From Bacillota bacterium (GTDB lineage: Bacteria; Bacillota; Clostridia; Lachnospirales; Lachnospiraceae): a stretch of 8,069 nucleotides of DNA. The stretch is taken from positions 1 through 8,069 of the forward strand of contig JAFADH010000234.1 of the NCBI GenBank assembly GCA_023424995.1, written 5' to 3'. Below the pieces are notes generated by a model. The model had not been told where the DNA came from and searched no databases. It saw nothing but the letters and a program-made list of their open reading frames with translations. This document shows, piece after piece, positions 5,739-8,069 of the stretch. The translations under genes were made by a program, and so were the position numbers. Numbering within the stretch: the stretch's first letter is position 1; each line of letters begins with the position of its first letter.

Positions 5739-7208
5739 ATGCAAAAGGAATTAGAACAAATTGAAGAAATAATTGCCGGAGGACCTTATTCCGCTACCTG
5801 GGAGTCCCTCGCCGCCTTTGAGGTGCCGGAGTGGTTCAAAAAAGCGAAATTCGGTATCTTTGTACATTGGGGCTTATATTCCGTCCCTGCTTTTCATAAT
5901 GAGTGGTATTCACGCAATATGTACATCCAGGGGACTCCGGAATATGAGCATCACATCGCCGCTTACGGTCCTCACAAGGATTTTGGATACAAGGATTTCA
6001 TTCCCATGTTTACGGCTGACAGGTTCGATCCCGGGGAATGGTCCGGAATCTTCAGGGAAGCAGGCGCCAGGTATGTATTCCCCGTTGCGGAGCATCATGA
6101 AGGCTTTCAGATGTATGACAGCAGTCTTAGTGAGTATAACAGCATGAAGATGGGTCCGAAGAGGGATATCCTCGGTGAATTAAAGGCGGCCTTTGAGAAG
6201 GACGGTCTGGTATTCTGCACCTCCTCCCACCGTGCGGAGCATCTGTGGTTCATGGGCAATGGGAAGGATTTTGACAGTGATATCAAGGAGCCTTTAAAGC
6301 GCGGGGATTTTTACTGGCCCTCCCTGCAGGAGCAGCCGGACCAGAACGATATCTATGCCACTCCTTACCCAACACAGGAATTTTTAGACGACTGGCTGCT
6401 TCGTACCTGTGAGATCATTGATAAATACCGGCCGCGGATTCTCTACTTTGACTGGTGGATCCAGCATGAAGGCTATAAAAAGCATTTATTGAAGATTGCA
6501 GCTTATTATTATAACAGAGGGGTCCGGTGGGGTTTTCCCACGGCCATATGCTATAAACACGAAGCCATGGCGTTCGGGACCGGCATCGTAGACATAGAAC
6601 GAGGCAAATTCGCCAATGTGCAGCCCTTCTACTGGCAGACGGATACCTCGGTGGCATATAATTCCTGGTGCTACACCACAACCTTGGAGTATAAATCCAG
6701 CTATGATATTCTTTGCTATCTGGTCGATGTGGTAAGCAAGAACGGCAACCTGCTTCTCAACGTATGCCCCAAGGCGGACGGCTCCCTGCCGGATGCGGAT
6801 AAGCAGATCCTGAAGGATATGGGTGCCTGGCTCTCCCTGAACGGAGAGGCGATCTATAGCAGCAAGGTCTGGAAATCCTGCGGGGAAGGACCCACAAAGG
6901 ATGCCGAGGGCAAGTTCTCCGAAGCCAGCCAGACCGGTTATACCAGTGAAGACTTCCGCTTCACCGTGGCAAAGGGCCATCTCTATGCCATTGCACTGAG
7001 GTATCCTGAGGATGGCAGGATATGTATCAAATCCCTGGCCGACAGCTCCGATGCCAATGCGTTTCAGTTCCACGGCATCATACGCAAGGTTTCCGTCCTG
7101 GGCTTTGATGAAGAGATCCATTGGACCAAGGATAAAGCCGGACTTCATTTTCAAACATCAACAGTGAGAAGCAGCTATCCCGTTGTAATAAAGATAGAAA
7201 CGGATTAG
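5739..7208 (+). CDS. Alpha-L-fucosidase, glycoside hydrolase family 29, cytoplasmic
   Basis: The 489-residue product matches the GH29 length and removes terminal alpha-L-fucose by a retaining mechanism. Family motifs in order: WFKKAKFGIFVHWGLYSVPAF (32-52, with the substrate-binding HWG at 43-45), EWYSRNM (55-61), FTADRFDPGEW (91-101), FPVAEHHEGFQMYDS (114-128), ILYFDWW (234-240) with Asp238 as the probable nucleophile, FYWQTDTSVAYNSWCY (297-312), and NGNLLLNVCPKADG (335-348) with LNGEAIY (367-373). Glu287 in DIERG is one candidate acid/base, but this residue is poorly conserved in GH29, so that is tentative. A C-terminal beta-rich part (about 375-489) follows. There is no signal peptide, so it probably acts on imported fucosides and feeds L-fucose to FucI. 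AGGAGG lies 7 bases before the ATG. The Trp-Trp after the nucleophile differs from the small residues often seen there. Confidence 0.95.
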   Translation: MQKELEQIEEIIAGGPYSATWESLAAFEVPEWFKKAKFGIFVHWGLYSVPAFHNEWYSRNMYIQGTPEYEHHIAAYGPHKDFGYKDFIPMFTADRFDPGEWSGIFREAGARYVFPVAEHHEGFQMYDSSLSEYNSMKMGPKRDILGELKAAFEKDGLVFCTSSHRAEHLWFMGNGKDFDSDIKEPLKRGDFYWPSLQEQPDQNDIYATPYPTQEFLDDWLLRTCEIIDKYRPRILYFDWWIQHEGYKKHLLKIAAYYYNRGVRWGFPTAICYKHEAMAFGTGIVDIERGKFANVQPFYWQTDTSVAYNSWCYTTTLEYKSSYDILCYLVDVVSKNGNLLLNVCPKADGSLPDADKQILKDMGAWLSLNGEAIYSSKVWKSCGEGPTKDAEGKFSEASQTGYTSEDFRFTVAKGHLYAIALRYPEDGRICIKSLADSSDANAFQFHGIIRKVSVLGFDEEIHWTKDKAGLHFQTSTVRSSYPVVIKIETD

Positions 7209-7264
7209 ATGAGCCTGTTGATAAGATATGGTTAACCTGCCTGCATATATGGGATGCGGGAAAA

Positions 7265-7286
7265 GTGTGACGATTAAGCTTCACAC
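7265..7286. promoter_or_regulatory. Inverted repeat upstream of the response regulator gene
   Basis: GTGTGA (7265-7270) and TCACAC (7281-7286) are perfect arms around a 10-base centre, ending 22 bp before the response regulator start and just ahead of its GAGGAG ribosome binding site (7295-7300). An imperfect hairpin (7240-7260, CCTGCAT with ATGCGGG, one G-U pair) lies immediately upstream. Neither is followed by a U-run. They could be an operator, or a leader structure affecting translation of the regulator; no protein can be named. Confidence 0.35.
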
Positions 7287-7308
7287 GGGAAGAAGAGGAG
7301 TGTATATA

Positions 7309-8069
7309 ATGTATAACGTATTGATATCTGATGACGAAACCTCCATCCGGGACGGGTTAAAATGCATCATAGACTGGGCCGGCCTGGGCTTTACCATCTG
7401 CGGAGAGGCTGCCAACGGCAATGATGCACTGAAGGAAATTATGACAAAACAGCCGCATCTTGTCCTGCTGGATATCCGAATGCCTAAGATGCACGGCATC
7501 GATGTCATCATCACGGCAAGAGAACAGGGGTTTACCGGCAGGTTTATCCTTCTCAGCGGCTATTCCGATTTCAGCTATGCCCAGACTGCGATCCGCTACG
7601 GCGTGGATTTCTATCTGACCAAGCCCATTGATGAAGATGAGCTGTTGCAGGCGATCAGCAAGATGAAGGAAACCCTGGATAAGAAAAACCATAACGAACA
7701 ATATGTTAACCAATATAAGCTCCGTGCAAAGAATGCCATATTGCAGGAGCTGCTTACCTCCTCACCGGATCTGCCGAAGGAATCCCTCAGCGAAGAAGAT
7801 ATCCGCCAGTTGAATTTGGAAGCCAATATCTATCAGGTGGTCATCTTCGAGAATTTTAACCGCAAGGTCTCCGATATGGCGTATAATTTTGCGGATCTTC
7901 TCAAGATCACCAACAGGGGAAACCAGACCTTTGAATATATTAAGATATCCGCCATGGATGTCATCCTGTTAAAGGGTGAATTTGCCCTTAAAAAATTCCA
8001 GGATTTCTTAAGCCACTACGAGAAAAATCCTCCCCAGAAGGGAAGTCCCCTGGATTCCCTGTTCTTAGC
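7309..8069 (+). CDS. Response regulator, YesN/AraC-type two-component family, 3'-truncated by the window edge
   Basis: An open frame starts with ATG at 7309, 8 bases after GAGGAG, and continues past the window end; 253 complete codons are visible. Residues 1-120 are a CheY-like receiver: acidic pocket Asp8-Asp9, phosphoacceptor Asp55 in LVLLDIRMPKMHG, Ser83 in ILLSGYSDF, Tyr102 and Lys105 in FYLTKPIDEDEL. The GYSDF-x-YAQ-x-AI-x-YG-x-x-x-YLTKP pattern is characteristic of the YesN group, which carries a C-terminal AraC-type DNA-binding domain after a linker of about 250 residues; that domain would lie beyond the edge. Such regulators usually pair with a YesM-type sensor kinase and control carbohydrate ABC transporters, so the missing kinase and permease genes may lie just downstream. 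It follows the fucosidase by 100 bp with no clear terminator, but may begin a separate unit. Confidence 0.93.
   Translation, partial: MYNVLISDDETSIRDGLKCIIDWAGLGFTICGEAANGNDALKEIMTKQPHLVLLDIRMPKMHGIDVIITAREQGFTGRFILLSGYSDFSYAQTAIRYGVDFYLTKPIDEDELLQAISKMKETLDKKNHNEQYVNQYKLRAKNAILQELLTSSPDLPKESLSEEDIRQLNLEANIYQVVIFENFNRKVSDMAYNFADLLKITNRGNQTFEYIKISAMDVILLKGEFALKKFQDFLSHYEKNPPQKGSPLDSLFL

Noticed and set aside
7265..7286. CRP binding site
   Set aside because: TGTGA and TCACA are present, but the centre is 10 bases plus flanks rather than the canonical 6, and a cAMP-CRP system is not expected in this type of Firmicute.

Overview
The window looks like a stretch of chromosome from a spore-forming, low-to-mid GC Firmicute, most likely a gut-type clostridium (Lachnospiraceae-like). 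The grounds are strong GGAGG-type ribosome binding sites, a spore maturation protein (SpmB), an AraC-type cupin regulator, a YesN-type response regulator, and a large lipoprotein solute-binding protein of the kind common in Lachnospiraceae and Paenibacillus. The taxonomic call is an inference from gene style only.

Layout. Bases 1-210 are a 15-bp tandem repeat that runs off the left edge. It ends in a sequence identical to a consensus DnaA box, and a further non-coding leader carries a 20-bp palindrome. spmB (366-899, +) follows. A perfect 15-bp stem-loop (926-961) lies between spmB and the convergent fucI (986-2779, -). A 190-bp divergent intergenic region with two palindromes and a good extended -10 promoter separates fucI from an AraC-family regulator (2970-3839, +). 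Downstream on the same strand come a solute-binding lipoprotein (3913-5649), a cytoplasmic GH29 alpha-L-fucosidase (5739-7208) and the N-terminal 253 residues of a response regulator (7309-8069, cut by the window edge). The 89-bp gap before the fucosidase holds a near-perfect 24-bp palindrome.

How the genes fit together. The central part is a fucoside-use locus. The lipoprotein would capture a fucosylated oligosaccharide outside the cell. A permease not encoded here would import it. The GH29 enzyme, which lacks a signal peptide, would release L-fucose in the cytosol, and FucI would isomerise it to L-fuculose. Fuculokinase, fuculose-phosphate aldolase, the ABC permeases and a sensor kinase are not in the window. 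The AraC regulator sits where a fucose- or fucoside-responsive activator would be expected. spmB belongs to sporulation and is probably only a neighbour.

I see no sign of a wholly new system. The points most worth a second look are the graded 15-bp repeat array with its DnaA-box-like end, the spmB gene with an altered core motif and no adjacent spmA, and a motif shared by palindromes at fucI and at the fucosidase that may mark a common regulator.
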